Origin: an uncultured Eubacteriales bacterium
Lineage (GTDB): Bacteria > Bacillota > Clostridia > Lachnospirales > Lachnospiraceae
Reading direction: 5' to 3'
Assembly (NCBI GenBank): GCA_949286775.1
Contig: CASEDW010000128.1
Location: 1 to 6,672 of the forward strand
DNA length: 6,672 nt
Both the position numbers and the translations under genes were made by a program. The notes under the pieces are model-generated. The model was not told where the DNA came from, did not search any database, and saw only the letters and a list, made by a program, of their open reading frames with translations. This document shows positions 1-5,454 of this stretch, piece after piece (the first letter of the stretch is position 1; every line of letters begins with the position of its first letter).

Positions 1-54
1 GATGTTTACATACGATTTTGTGTCTATGAGGACCGCAAAAACATGAGGATGTAA
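1..54 (+). CDS. Possible C-terminal end of an upstream gene (partial)
   Basis: The first reading frame is open from the left edge to a TAA at 52-54 and gives 17 residues (DVYIRFCVYEDRKNMRM). The mix of charged and aromatic residues is compatible with a real protein tail, and the stop is followed directly by a hairpin at 56-74. The piece is too short to assign a family. Another frame holds a 14-codon reading frame from the ATG at 2, which looks less likely. The call rests only on an open frame at the edge, so it is weak; the bases to the left would settle it. Confidence 0.35.
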   Translation, partial: DVYIRFCVYEDRKNMRM

Positions 55-55
55 T

Positions 56-74
56 CATTTTTCATAGAAAAATG
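56..74 (+). other. Perfect 8-bp hairpin just after the edge reading frame
   Basis: CATTTTTC (56-63) pairs perfectly with GAAAAATG (67-74) across a 3-base ATA loop. It starts two bases after the TAA at 52-54. The stem is AT-rich and no run of T follows directly, so it is a poor intrinsic terminator as it stands. It may still protect the 3' end of an upstream transcript. The sequence TCATAGAAA inside it (62-70) recurs at 137-145 inside the first copy of the 41-bp repeat. Confidence 0.4.
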
Positions 75-95
75 TATGGAATCCGAAGGTTTTTA

Positions 96-129
96 GTGAT
101 TTCGGGAGTGCGCAGCACGGAGAAATCAC
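96..129 (+). other. Two-tier hairpin in the glycosyltransferase leader
   Basis: GTGATTTC (96-103) pairs perfectly with GAAATCAC (122-129). Inside it, GTGC (108-111) pairs with GCAC (115-118) around a GCA loop, leaving short purine-rich internal loops (GGGA and GGA) on the two sides. No T-run follows, so this is not a simple terminator. The right arm runs into the 41-bp repeat that starts at 123. It could be a structured RNA element of the leader or a dispersed palindromic repeat; one copy cannot decide. Confidence 0.5.
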
Positions 130-163
130 GGCTGACTCATAGAAAGTTCCGTTTGTCGGGCAA
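123..163 (+). repeat. 41-bp imperfect direct repeat, copy A
   Basis: This stretch aligns without gaps to 1270-1310 at 33 of 41 positions. The best-conserved parts are a GACTCATA block and a terminal TTTGTCGGGCAA block. With a 4-base gap the match extends left to a shared GCAC (115-118 and 1266-1269). Copy A sits upstream of the glycosyltransferase gene and copy B just after it, so the pair brackets that gene. Within copy A, TTTG (152-155) and CAAA (161-164) can form a small stem around TCGGG. The family of the repeat is unknown to me. Confidence 0.6.
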
Positions 164-223
164 ATCATTAGATAAAGCTATTTTAAATGTATTAAACATT
201 ATGAGAAAGCAGGTAAATCAAAA

Positions 224-1246
224 ATGAAATTACTGTCTGTAGCAGTTCCATGTTATAACTCTGAGGCATATATGGATAAATGTATCGAGTCGCTCCTGTC
301 AGGAGGAGAAGACGTTGAGATACTGATTATCGACGACGGTTCGACAAAAGACAGAACAGCCGAGATAGCCGATGCCTACGCTGCGAAATATCCGACTATA
401 GTAAGGGCAATACATCAGGAAAACAAAGGCCATGGAGGAGCGGTCAACACGGGCATAGCAAATGCGACGGGAGTATATTTTAAAGTAGTGGACAGCGACG
501 ACTGGGTTGATGAAGGCGCTTTTAAAAGAATTATCAAGACCCTTGACGATATCGTGAGAGGGCCGGAGACGGTGGATCTTTTTCTGGCGAACTATGTATA
601 TGAAAAGGTCGGACAGAAAAAGAAACGTATCATGCGTTTCCTCAAGAATTTTCCGCAGGACAGGATATTTAAATGGGATGAGATGAAACCTCTTGACGCG
701 GCTCACTATGTGCTGATGCACAATATAATCTACAGAACAGAGCTTTTGCGTGAATCAGGTCTCGTTCTTCCTGAGCATACCTTCTATGTGGACAATATAT
801 TCGCTTTTGTTCCGATGAACAAAGTCAAAACTCTGTATTATACAAATGAAAACCTTTACAGATATTATATAGGAAGAAACGATCAGTCTGTAAACGAGCA
901 GGTTATGATGTCGAGGATAGATCAGCAGATAAAGGTTACTAATATCATGATCGATCATATGAAAGAGGTGCAGAAGTCGGTAAAGGGCAAATGCAAGGAG
1001 TATATGATACACAACCTCGGAATCATAATGGTCGTAACCTCCATCATGCTCATCAGGATAGGAACGCCCGAGGCGCTTCAGATGAAAAAAGACATATGGA
1101 AGCGTTTTAAGCAGGATACTCCTGAAAGCTACAAGAAACTCAGACATACGCTTCTTGGAAGCGCTATGCATCTTCCGGGAAAAGTCGGAAGAAGTCTTAC
1201 CGTTTACGGATATAAGATCGCGAATAAAGTTTACGGATTCAATTGA
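224..1246 (+). CDS. Family 2 (GT-A fold) glycosyltransferase
   Basis: This 340-residue protein has the hallmarks of inverting family 2 glycosyltransferases. The N-terminal strand and loop read LLSVAVPCYNSE (about 3-14). A nucleotide-binding DDGS lies at 37-40, a conserved NKGHGGAVNTG at 67-77, and the metal-binding DSDD at 90-93. The second half has MHNIIYR (165-171), YVDN (188-191), where Asp190 may be the catalytic base, and a YxGRxDQSV stretch (215-223) often seen in polysaccharide-type members. A hydrophobic segment (about 265-278) and a basic C-terminus suggest contact with the inner face of the membrane. Such enzymes usually move a sugar from a nucleotide-sugar onto a lipid-linked or surface glycan; donor and acceptor cannot be read here. 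The start at 224 has a modest AGGT site at 211-214. The gene stands between two copies of a repeat and is not part of the usual ispF-sigH block. Confidence 0.9.
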   Translation: MKLLSVAVPCYNSEAYMDKCIESLLSGGEDVEILIIDDGSTKDRTAEIADAYAAKYPTIVRAIHQENKGHGGAVNTGIANATGVYFKVVDSDDWVDEGAFKRIIKTLDDIVRGPETVDLFLANYVYEKVGQKKKRIMRFLKNFPQDRIFKWDEMKPLDAAHYVLMHNIIYRTELLRESGLVLPEHTFYVDNIFAFVPMNKVKTLYYTNENLYRYYIGRNDQSVNEQVMMSRIDQQIKVTNIMIDHMKEVQKSVKGKCKEYMIHNLGIIMVVTSIMLIRIGTPEALQMKKDIWKRFKQDTPESYKKLRHTLLGSAMHLPGKVGRSLTVYGYKIANKVYGFN

Positions 1247-1315
1247 TGAGTCAAGGGACAAATGGGCACAAATTACGGTGGACTCATATAATAGTCCATT
1301 TGTCGGGCAACTTGA
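1246..1315 (+). other. Inverted-repeat element between the glycosyltransferase and ispF; possible pseudoknot
   Basis: Three perfect complementary pairs lie here: ATGAGTC (1246-1252) with GACTCAT (1281-1287); GACAAATGG (1257-1265) with CCATTTGTC (1296-1304); and TCAAG (1251-1255) with CTTGA (1311-1315). The first two are interleaved, so as RNA they could form a pseudoknot with 7-bp and 9-bp stems. The second and third are nested and give one long bulged stem. A local GGACT/AGTCC hairpin (1280-1284, 1293-1297) competes with these. No T-run follows. The element sits 31 bases before the ispF start, which lacks a good ribosome binding site, so control of ispF translation is possible. A dispersed palindromic repeat is the main alternative. 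Confidence 0.5.
1270..1310 (+). repeat. 41-bp imperfect direct repeat, copy B
   Basis: This is the second copy of the repeat seen at 123-163, with 33 of 41 identical bases and no gaps. Its right end, TTTGTCGGGCAA, is the longest exact block. Unlike copy A it carries a matching left arm (GACAAATGG at 1257-1265), making a palindrome-like unit. Copy A may be a truncated or diverged version. The GACAAATGG/CCATTTGTC layout resembles, to my eye, palindromic repeats associated with REP-type tyrosine transposases in Firmicutes; that is a guess from shape only. Confidence 0.6.
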
Positions 1316-1345
1316 TTGATTAAGAATGATTGGATTAAATGACAT

Positions 1346-1813
1346 ATGAGAATCGGAAGCGGATATGACGTTCACAAACTGACGGAAAACAGAAAACTCA
1401 TACTGGGCGGAGTCGATATACCGTATGAAAAGGGGCTTCTCGGACATTCGGACGCCGACGTACTGCTCCATGCGGTAATGGACGCTCTTTTGGGAGCGGC
1501 GGCATTGCGCGATATAGGATATCATTTTCCTGATACAGACGACAGATATAAGGGTATATCGAGCGTAGTTCTTTTAAAAGAGACAGGAAAAATGATCAGG
1601 GAAAAAGGCTTTAAGATAGTAAATATCGACGCTACGATAATCGCTCAGAGGCCTAAGCTAAAGGACTATATTGAAAAAATGATAACTAATATCGCTGAGG
1701 CGCTTGAAATCGGCGCTTCATGCGTGAATGTAAAGGCTACGACGGAAGAAGGACTCGGTTTTACGGGGCAAGGCCTCGGAATAGCGGCTTCTGCCGTGTG
1801 TCTTATTGATTAA
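1346..1813 (+). CDS. ispF: 2-C-methyl-D-erythritol 2,4-cyclodiphosphate synthase
   Basis: IspF converts CDP-methylerythritol 2-phosphate to the 2,4-cyclodiphosphate with release of CMP, in the non-mevalonate isoprenoid pathway of the cytoplasm; the family is a homotrimer. At 155 residues it is of usual length and keeps E. coli numbering. The metal ligands Asp8, His10 and His42 are present (GYDVH at 6-10, HSDADVLLH at 34-42), along with DIGYHFPDTD (56-65), AQRPK (100-104) and TTEEGLGFTG (132-141). Position 142, normally an arginine touching the substrate, is glutamine here, and 144 is leucine where glutamate is common. The start is fixed by an in-frame TGA at 1340-1342; no clear Shine-Dalgarno lies before it. 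It heads the conserved block with cysS 54 bases on. ispD, often adjacent in related genomes, is not in the window. Confidence 0.96.
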   Translation: MRIGSGYDVHKLTENRKLILGGVDIPYEKGLLGHSDADVLLHAVMDALLGAAALRDIGYHFPDTDDRYKGISSVVLLKETGKMIREKGFKIVNIDATIIAQRPKLKDYIEKMITNIAEALEIGASCVNVKATTEEGLGFTGQGLGIAASAVCLID

Positions 1814-1831
1814 ACACATAGTTGTGTTTTT
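1812..1831 (+). terminator. Weak terminator-like hairpin after ispF
   Basis: AAACACA (1812-1818) pairs with TGTGTTT (1823-1829) around a TAGT loop, followed by two more T bases (five T in total at 1827-1831). The stem is 7 bp with only two G-C pairs and starts inside the ispF stop codon. At most it would cause partial stopping or mark an mRNA end between ispF and cysS; read-through into cysS is likely. Confidence 0.3.
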
Positions 1832-1867
1832 GACAACCATATCATATTTATTAAGGAAACAGATCAT

Positions 1868-3286
1868 ATGAGATTTTATAATACTTTAACAAGAAAAAAA
1901 GAAGAATTTGTACCTATCACACCGGGAAAGGTGTCTATGTATGTATGCGGACCCACCGTTTACAATCTTATACATATCGGAAACGCTAGACCGATGATCG
2001 TCTTTGATACTTTAAGAAGATATCTTGAGTACAAAGGATACGATGTAAATTATGTTTCAAATTTTACTGACGTTGACGACAAGATTATAAAGGCGGCAAA
2101 CGAGGAGGGAGTGGATCCTGAGGTTATCTCCACAAGATATATTGCCGAATGCAAAAAAGACATGGAGGCGATGAATATAAAGCCTGCCACGACCCATCCC
2201 CTTGCGACTAAAGAGATAGGCGGAATGATCAAAATGATCAAAACCCTTATAGATAAGGACTATGCCTATGAATCTGACGGAACTGTATATTTCAGAACGA
2301 GAAAATTTAAAGAATACGGAAAGCTCTCTCATAAAAATATAGAAGAGCTTGAAAGCGGACACAGAAAAGAAAAAGAGGCTATAAAAGTCACCGGAGAAGA
2401 ACAGAAGGAAGATCCCCTTGATTTTGTTCTATGGAAGCCGAAAAAAGAAGGCGAGCCTTTCTGGAAATCGCCATGGTCTGAGGGGCGTCCGGGATGGCAT
2501 ATCGAGTGTTCCGTTATGGCTGGAAAATATCTCGGAAAAACCATTGATATTCATGGAGGCGGCGAGGATCTCGTATTCCCGCATCATGAAAACGAGATAG
2601 CCCAGAGCGAGTGCTGCAACGGAGTTCCGTTCGCTAACTACTGGCTTCACAACGCGTTTTTACAGATAGACAAACAGAAAATGAGTAAATCCCTTGGAAA
2701 TTTCTTTACAGTAAGGGAAATCTGCAATGAATACAGCGGACAGATTCTGCGTTTCTTTACCCTTACGGCTCACTACAGAAGCCCGCTCAATTTTGCCAGA
2801 GAGATAATGCAGTCGGCGGCGAATTCTCTTGAGAGAATTCTGACGGCGGCGGATAAATTAAGAAGCGTAATTTCAGCGGCAAAAGAAGGAGAGCTTTCCA
2901 AGGAGGAAACGGCTAAGCTTGAAGAGTTGAAAGCTTTCAGAAAGAAATTCGAAGAAGCCATGGACGACGATATAAACACGGCTGACGCGATTACGGCGAT
3001 CTTTGATCTCGTAAAATTCGCGAATGTCGAAGTTACTTCTGACGGAACAAAGGCATTTGCCTCAGCAGTGCTCGATGAACTTACACAGCTCTGCGATATT
3101 TTAGGCATTGTGCTTGAGGCAAAGGAAGAAGAGCTTGAGCCAGAGCTTGCGGCGCTTATAGAAGAGAGAACAGCGGCAAAGAAAGTAAAGGATTTTGCCC
3201 GCGCCGACGCCATAAGAGCTGAACTCCTTGAAAAAGGTATCGAATTAAAAGACACGAGAGAGGGCGTAAAGTGGAAGAGAATCTGA
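1868..3286 (+). CDS. cysS: Cysteinyl-tRNA synthetase
   Basis: A class I aminoacyl-tRNA synthetase that activates cysteine with ATP and loads it on tRNA-Cys in the cytoplasm. The 472-residue length is normal. The catalytic Rossmann domain has CGPTVYNLIHIGNARP (27-42) with the HIGN form of the HIGH signature, and KMSKS at 271-275. The expected zinc site is intact: Cys27, Cys214 (WHIECS), His239 and Glu243 (FPHHENE). The C-terminal part is the helical tRNA-binding region, ending in the family-typical DTREGVKWKRI. Between SG (163-164) and DPLDF (182-186) there are about 7 more residues than in E. coli, rich in lysine and glutamate. The start at 1868 is supported by AAGGAAA at 1853-1859, eight bases upstream. 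The stop overlaps the start of mrnC, implying co-translation. No T-box leader is visible upstream. Confidence 0.97.
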   Translation: MRFYNTLTRKKEEFVPITPGKVSMYVCGPTVYNLIHIGNARPMIVFDTLRRYLEYKGYDVNYVSNFTDVDDKIIKAANEEGVDPEVISTRYIAECKKDMEAMNIKPATTHPLATKEIGGMIKMIKTLIDKDYAYESDGTVYFRTRKFKEYGKLSHKNIEELESGHRKEKEAIKVTGEEQKEDPLDFVLWKPKKEGEPFWKSPWSEGRPGWHIECSVMAGKYLGKTIDIHGGGEDLVFPHHENEIAQSECCNGVPFANYWLHNAFLQIDKQKMSKSLGNFFTVREICNEYSGQILRFFTLTAHYRSPLNFAREIMQSAANSLERILTAADKLRSVISAAKEGELSKEETAKLEELKAFRKKFEEAMDDDINTADAITAIFDLVKFANVEVTSDGTKAFASAVLDELTQLCDILGIVLEAKEEELEPELAALIEERTAAKKVKDFARADAIRAELLEKGIELKDTREGVKWKRI

Positions 3287-3711
3287 TACAGGATACGCTC
3301 ATAAAGAAAATAGATCCAAATGAGGCGGAGCATTTTTCGGCGCTTGTGCTGGCGTATATCGGAGACGCTGTTTTTGAAGTTTTCGTAAGAAAAATGCTTA
3401 TCGCCAGGGCGAATATGCAGGTGAACAAACTCCACAAAGCGGCGACTGCGCTGGTTAAAGCGGAAGCCCAATCCAGGATGATAGCCGCATTGACGCCGGA
3501 ACTTACCGAAAAAGAAATAAAAGTCTACAGACGGGGACGCAACGCCAAGAGCAATACTTCGGCAAAAAACGCCTCTATTACAGATTACAGACGCGCGACA
3601 GGTTTCGAGGCGCTTATGGGATATCTGTATCTGAGCGGACAGGAAGAAAGAATGCTGGAGCTCATGGAAAAGGCAGTCATATCTGAAAGGAACAGAGAAG
3701 ATGAAAAATAA
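3271..3711 (+). CDS. mrnC: Mini-ribonuclease III (23S rRNA maturation)
   Basis: Mini-III is an RNase III catalytic domain without the double-stranded RNA-binding domain; in B. subtilis it trims the ends of 23S rRNA precursor in a ribosomal-protein-assisted step. This 146-residue version matches the family length. It has the acidic signature LAYIGDAVFE (27-36, Asp32 and Glu36), YRRGRNAK (86-93), and GFEALMGYLYL (111-121, Glu113 as a likely metal ligand). The start is GTG at 3271, inside the end of cysS with a 16-base overlap; a strong GAGAGAGGG site at 3256-3264, six bases ahead, decides it. Its end overlaps rlmB by 11 bases. Sitting between cysS and rlmB is the standard place for this gene in Firmicutes, so the identification is firm. 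Confidence 0.94.
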   Translation: MEENLIQDTLIKKIDPNEAEHFSALVLAYIGDAVFEVFVRKMLIARANMQVNKLHKAATALVKAEAQSRMIAALTPELTEKEIKVYRRGRNAKSNTSAKNASITDYRRATGFEALMGYLYLSGQEERMLELMEKAVISERNREDEK

Positions 3712-4450
3712 TTCTGAAGAAAACAGCCGCATAGAGGGACGAAATCCTGTGCTTGAAGCGTTCCGCTCGGGAAAGACAGTTGACAAGCTTTTTGTTCAGG
3801 AGGGCTGCAAAGACGGAGCGATACTCACGATCTTAAGAGAGGCGAAAAAGCAGGATACCATAATAAACAAGGTCACAAAAGAAAGACTAAATCAGATGTC
3901 TGAAACGGGCTCTCATCAGGGCGTTATAGCTCAGATATCAGCTTACGGATATTCTACGGTCGATGATATTCTTGAGAACGCCAGAAAGAAAGGCGAACAG
4001 CCCTTTGTTCTTTTGCTTGACGGCGTTGAGGATCCTCACAATTTCGGAGCCATACTAAGGACTGCGAATCAGGCGGGAGTTCATGGCGTCATAATCACGA
4101 AACACAGAAGCGCTTTGATGACCCCGACAGTGGCGAAAGCTTCCGCAGGGGCGATAAATTACGTTCCTGTGGCTAAAGTTTCAAATCTGGGAAACGCGAT
4201 AGAACAGCTGAAAAAAGAGGGATTGTGGTTCGTATGCGCTGATATGGACGGCACAAGGATGTACGATCTCAATTTAAAGGGTCCCATAGGAGTTGTTGTT
4301 GGAAATGAAGGAAACGGCGTAAGCAGACTCATAAAAGAAAAATGCGACATGACAGCGTCTATTCCGATGAAAGGAGACATAGATTCCCTCAATGTCTCCG
4401 TAGCAGCCGCTATCCTTTCGTATGAAATAGTCAGACAGCGATTATTCTGA
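3701..4450 (+). CDS. rlmB: 23S rRNA (guanosine-2'-O-)-methyltransferase, SPOUT/TrmH family
   Basis: RlmB-type enzymes use S-adenosylmethionine to methylate the 2'-OH of a guanosine in the peptidyl-transferase loop of 23S rRNA (G2251 in E. coli numbering). The 249 residues show an N-terminal RNA-binding domain (about 10-80, beginning IEGRNPVLEAF) and a C-terminal SPOUT domain. The three SPOUT motifs are visible: DGVEDPHNFGAILRTANQAG (107-126, with the catalytic Asn and Arg), VVGNEGNGVSRL (199-210), and IPM..DSLNVSVAAAI (221-238), which builds the cofactor knot. The ATG at 3701 has AAAGGAA at 3686-3692, eight bases upstream. It overlaps mrnC by 11 bases and precedes sigH by 10, so it is surely in the same transcript. 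The exact target base is inferred from family and context. Confidence 0.94.
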   Translation: MKNNSEENSRIEGRNPVLEAFRSGKTVDKLFVQEGCKDGAILTILREAKKQDTIINKVTKERLNQMSETGSHQGVIAQISAYGYSTVDDILENARKKGEQPFVLLLDGVEDPHNFGAILRTANQAGVHGVIITKHRSALMTPTVAKASAGAINYVPVAKVSNLGNAIEQLKKEGLWFVCADMDGTRMYDLNLKGPIGVVVGNEGNGVSRLIKEKCDMTASIPMKGDIDSLNVSVAAAILSYEIVRQRLF

Positions 4451-4460
4451 CCGGTGACAA

Positions 4461-5048
4461 ATGGAAGAAAACTTTGAAAGATTATCAGACGAAGAAATAA
4501 TCAATTTATATAAAAACGGCGACAGCGGCGCAGGAGAATATCTTCTGAGCAAATATAAAACCCTTGTGAGGAAGAAAGCCAGGCTTTACTATCTGGACGG
4601 AGGAGATCAGGAGGATCTTCTCCAGGAAGGTATGCTGGGGCTTTTTAAAGCCATGAAAGAATACGATCCCTCAAGGCAGACTTCGTTTTTCACATTTGCC
4701 GATCTGTGCGTCAATCATCAGATGCTTACAGCCGTTGAATCGGCAAACAGAAAGAAGCACAAACCGTTGAATGAGTCTGTCCCGATCGAAGGACTTGACG
4801 AATCGAAAGTTATCAAGTCGGGCAACGTAAATGAAAATCCCGAAACGCTGTTTGTCGAAAGAGAAACTGCCGATCAGATGCTCGAAGAATGGAAAAAACT
4901 TTTCAGCGGTATGGAAACAGAAGTATTTAATCTGTATCTGGAGGGATATGATTATCTTCAGATCGCTGAAAAGTTGGGAAAGTCGGGAAAATCGATAGAT
5001 AACTGTCTTCAGAGAATTAAAAACAAAATAAAGAAAAGCAGAAATTAA
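4461..5048 (+). CDS. sigH: RNA polymerase sigma factor, SigH (sigma-30) type
   Basis: A sigma-70-family alternative sigma factor. In B. subtilis SigH runs the move from growth to stationary phase, including sporulation and competence genes; whether this organism sporulates cannot be told here. The 195 residues are shorter than B. subtilis SigH (218) but align well from memory. Region 2 covers about 25-100, with the core-binding DLLQEGMLGLFKAMKEYDP (52-70) and then FFTFADLC and NRKKHKPLN. Region 4 covers about 150-192, with a helix-turn-helix (about 166-187) and the telling KSIDNCLQRIKNK (177-189). No region 1 or 3 is evident. The ATG at 4461 has GGTGA at 4453-4457, matching the 3' part of the Shine-Dalgarno consensus. 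It is the last gene of the block; its stop codon enters the terminator stem. Confidence 0.92.
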   Translation: MEENFERLSDEEIINLYKNGDSGAGEYLLSKYKTLVRKKARLYYLDGGDQEDLLQEGMLGLFKAMKEYDPSRQTSFFTFADLCVNHQMLTAVESANRKKHKPLNESVPIEGLDESKVIKSGNVNENPETLFVERETADQMLEEWKKLFSGMETEVFNLYLEGYDYLQIAEKLGKSGKSIDNCLQRIKNKIKKSRN

Positions 5049-5090
5049 AAACGTACGGATGCGCCTTTGTGGAACAGCCGTACGTTTTTT
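5047..5090. terminator. Strong bidirectional intrinsic terminator between sigH and tRNA-Thr
   Basis: AAAAACGTACGG (5047-5058) pairs perfectly over 12 bp with CCGTACGTTTTT (5078-5089), with a 19-base loop. On the plus strand it ends in six T bases (5085-5090) and would stop the cysS-sigH transcript; the stem begins in the sigH stop codon. On the minus strand the complement of the A-run at 5047-5051 gives a T tract, so it can also stop the transcript of the tRNA gene, whose 3' end is 14 bases away. Confidence 0.88.
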
Positions 5091-5103
5091 AATATAAAAA
5101 TAA

Positions 5104-5176
5104 AGCTACTAACCGGATTTGAACCGGTGACCTCATCCTTACCAAGGATGCGCACTACCTCCTGTGCTATAGCAGC
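5104..5176 (-). tRNA. trnT: tRNA-Thr (anticodon GGU)
   Basis: Read on the minus strand, this 73-base stretch folds as a full cloverleaf. The acceptor stem GCTGCTA/TAGTAGC has 7 bp with one G-T pair; the D stem is GCAC/GTGC with an 8-base AGGAGGTA loop; the anticodon stem is CATCC/GGATG with loop TTGGTAA; the variable loop is 5 bases; and the T stem is ACCGG/CCGGT with loop TTCAAAT. The anticodon is GGT, so it reads threonine ACC and ACU codons. The discriminator base is T. The CCA end is not encoded and must be added by tRNA nucleotidyltransferase. It converges on sigH and has its own promoter, so it is a single-gene unit as far as the window shows. Confidence 0.97.
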
Positions 5177-5193
5177 TTAACTCACGATTGTAA

Positions 5194-5222
5194 ATTGTAA
5201 CAGATGCGGTGTCTTTTGTCAA
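5194..5222 (-). promoter_or_regulatory. Promoter of tRNA-Thr (sigma-A type)
   Basis: On the minus strand TTGACA (5222-5217) and TACAAT (5199-5194) are separated by exactly 17 bases. The -35 box is perfect and the -10 box differs from TATAAT by one base. Transcription would start near 5187, about 11 bases before the tRNA 5' end, as expected for a strongly expressed stable RNA gene. Confidence 0.87.
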
Positions 5223-5378
5223 TTGATTCGATGAGATTGATTCAGAATCTCCAATATAACTTAATAGTTGTGCATATTAGAGTAAAAAATTATAAAAAAT
5301 ATAACAATATAACAATAGCAGCAGTAAATATGACGAATTTCTTTAATATATTTTGTATAAGTTTGAAGTATAAAATCA

Positions 5379-5406
5379 TTTATTACATGTGAAAATGTGA
5401 TATAAT
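5379..5406 (+). promoter_or_regulatory. Candidate glgC promoter with extended -10
   Basis: TATAAT (5401-5406) is preceded by TGA, giving an extended -10 (TGATATAAT). A weak -35-like TTTATT lies at 5379-5384 with a 16-base gap. Transcription from here would start near 5413 and leave a leader of about 127 bases that carries the palindrome at 5455-5479. In such AT-rich DNA a chance match is possible. A second, poorer option is TTGATT (5450-5455) with TAAAAT (5475-5480), 19 bases apart. Confidence 0.5.
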
Positions 5407-5454
5407 ATCGTTAATCAAAAAAAGTTTTTTCTAAAAATGACTAAAACATTTGAT

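Noticed and set aside
123..1310. CRISPR array or transposon ends suggested by the paired repeats
   Set aside because: There are only two diverged copies over 1.1 kb apart with an ordinary gene between, and no transposase or target-site duplication is visible.
755..1525. 256-codon minus-strand open frame across the glycosyltransferase and ispF
   Set aside because: It runs antisense through two genes with clear motifs and through the repeat spacer; no credible protein family features.
1830..1835. TTGACA between ispF and cysS as a cysS promoter
   Set aside because: No -10-like hexamer lies 15-18 bases downstream; that region is the AAGGAAA ribosome binding site.
1973..1984. HIGN instead of HIGH in cysteinyl-tRNA synthetase as a defect
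   Set aside because: HIGN is a normal form of the signature in this family, and all zinc ligands and KMSKS are intact.
2773..3786. 337-codon open frame on the minus strand across cysS, mrnC and rlmB
   Set aside because: It is the antisense shadow of three well-supported genes; the product is Ser/Phe-rich, with no recognisable motif.
4817..4825. GTCGGGCAA in sigH as a third repeat copy
   Set aside because: Only nine bases match the core of the 41-bp repeat, within coding sequence of a conserved protein; most likely chance.
5204..5392. 62-codon open frame on the plus strand in the tRNA-glgC spacer
   Set aside because: It starts inside the tRNA promoter spacer, has no ribosome binding site, and its product is dominated by Asn, Ile, Lys and Tyr as expected from random AT-rich DNA.
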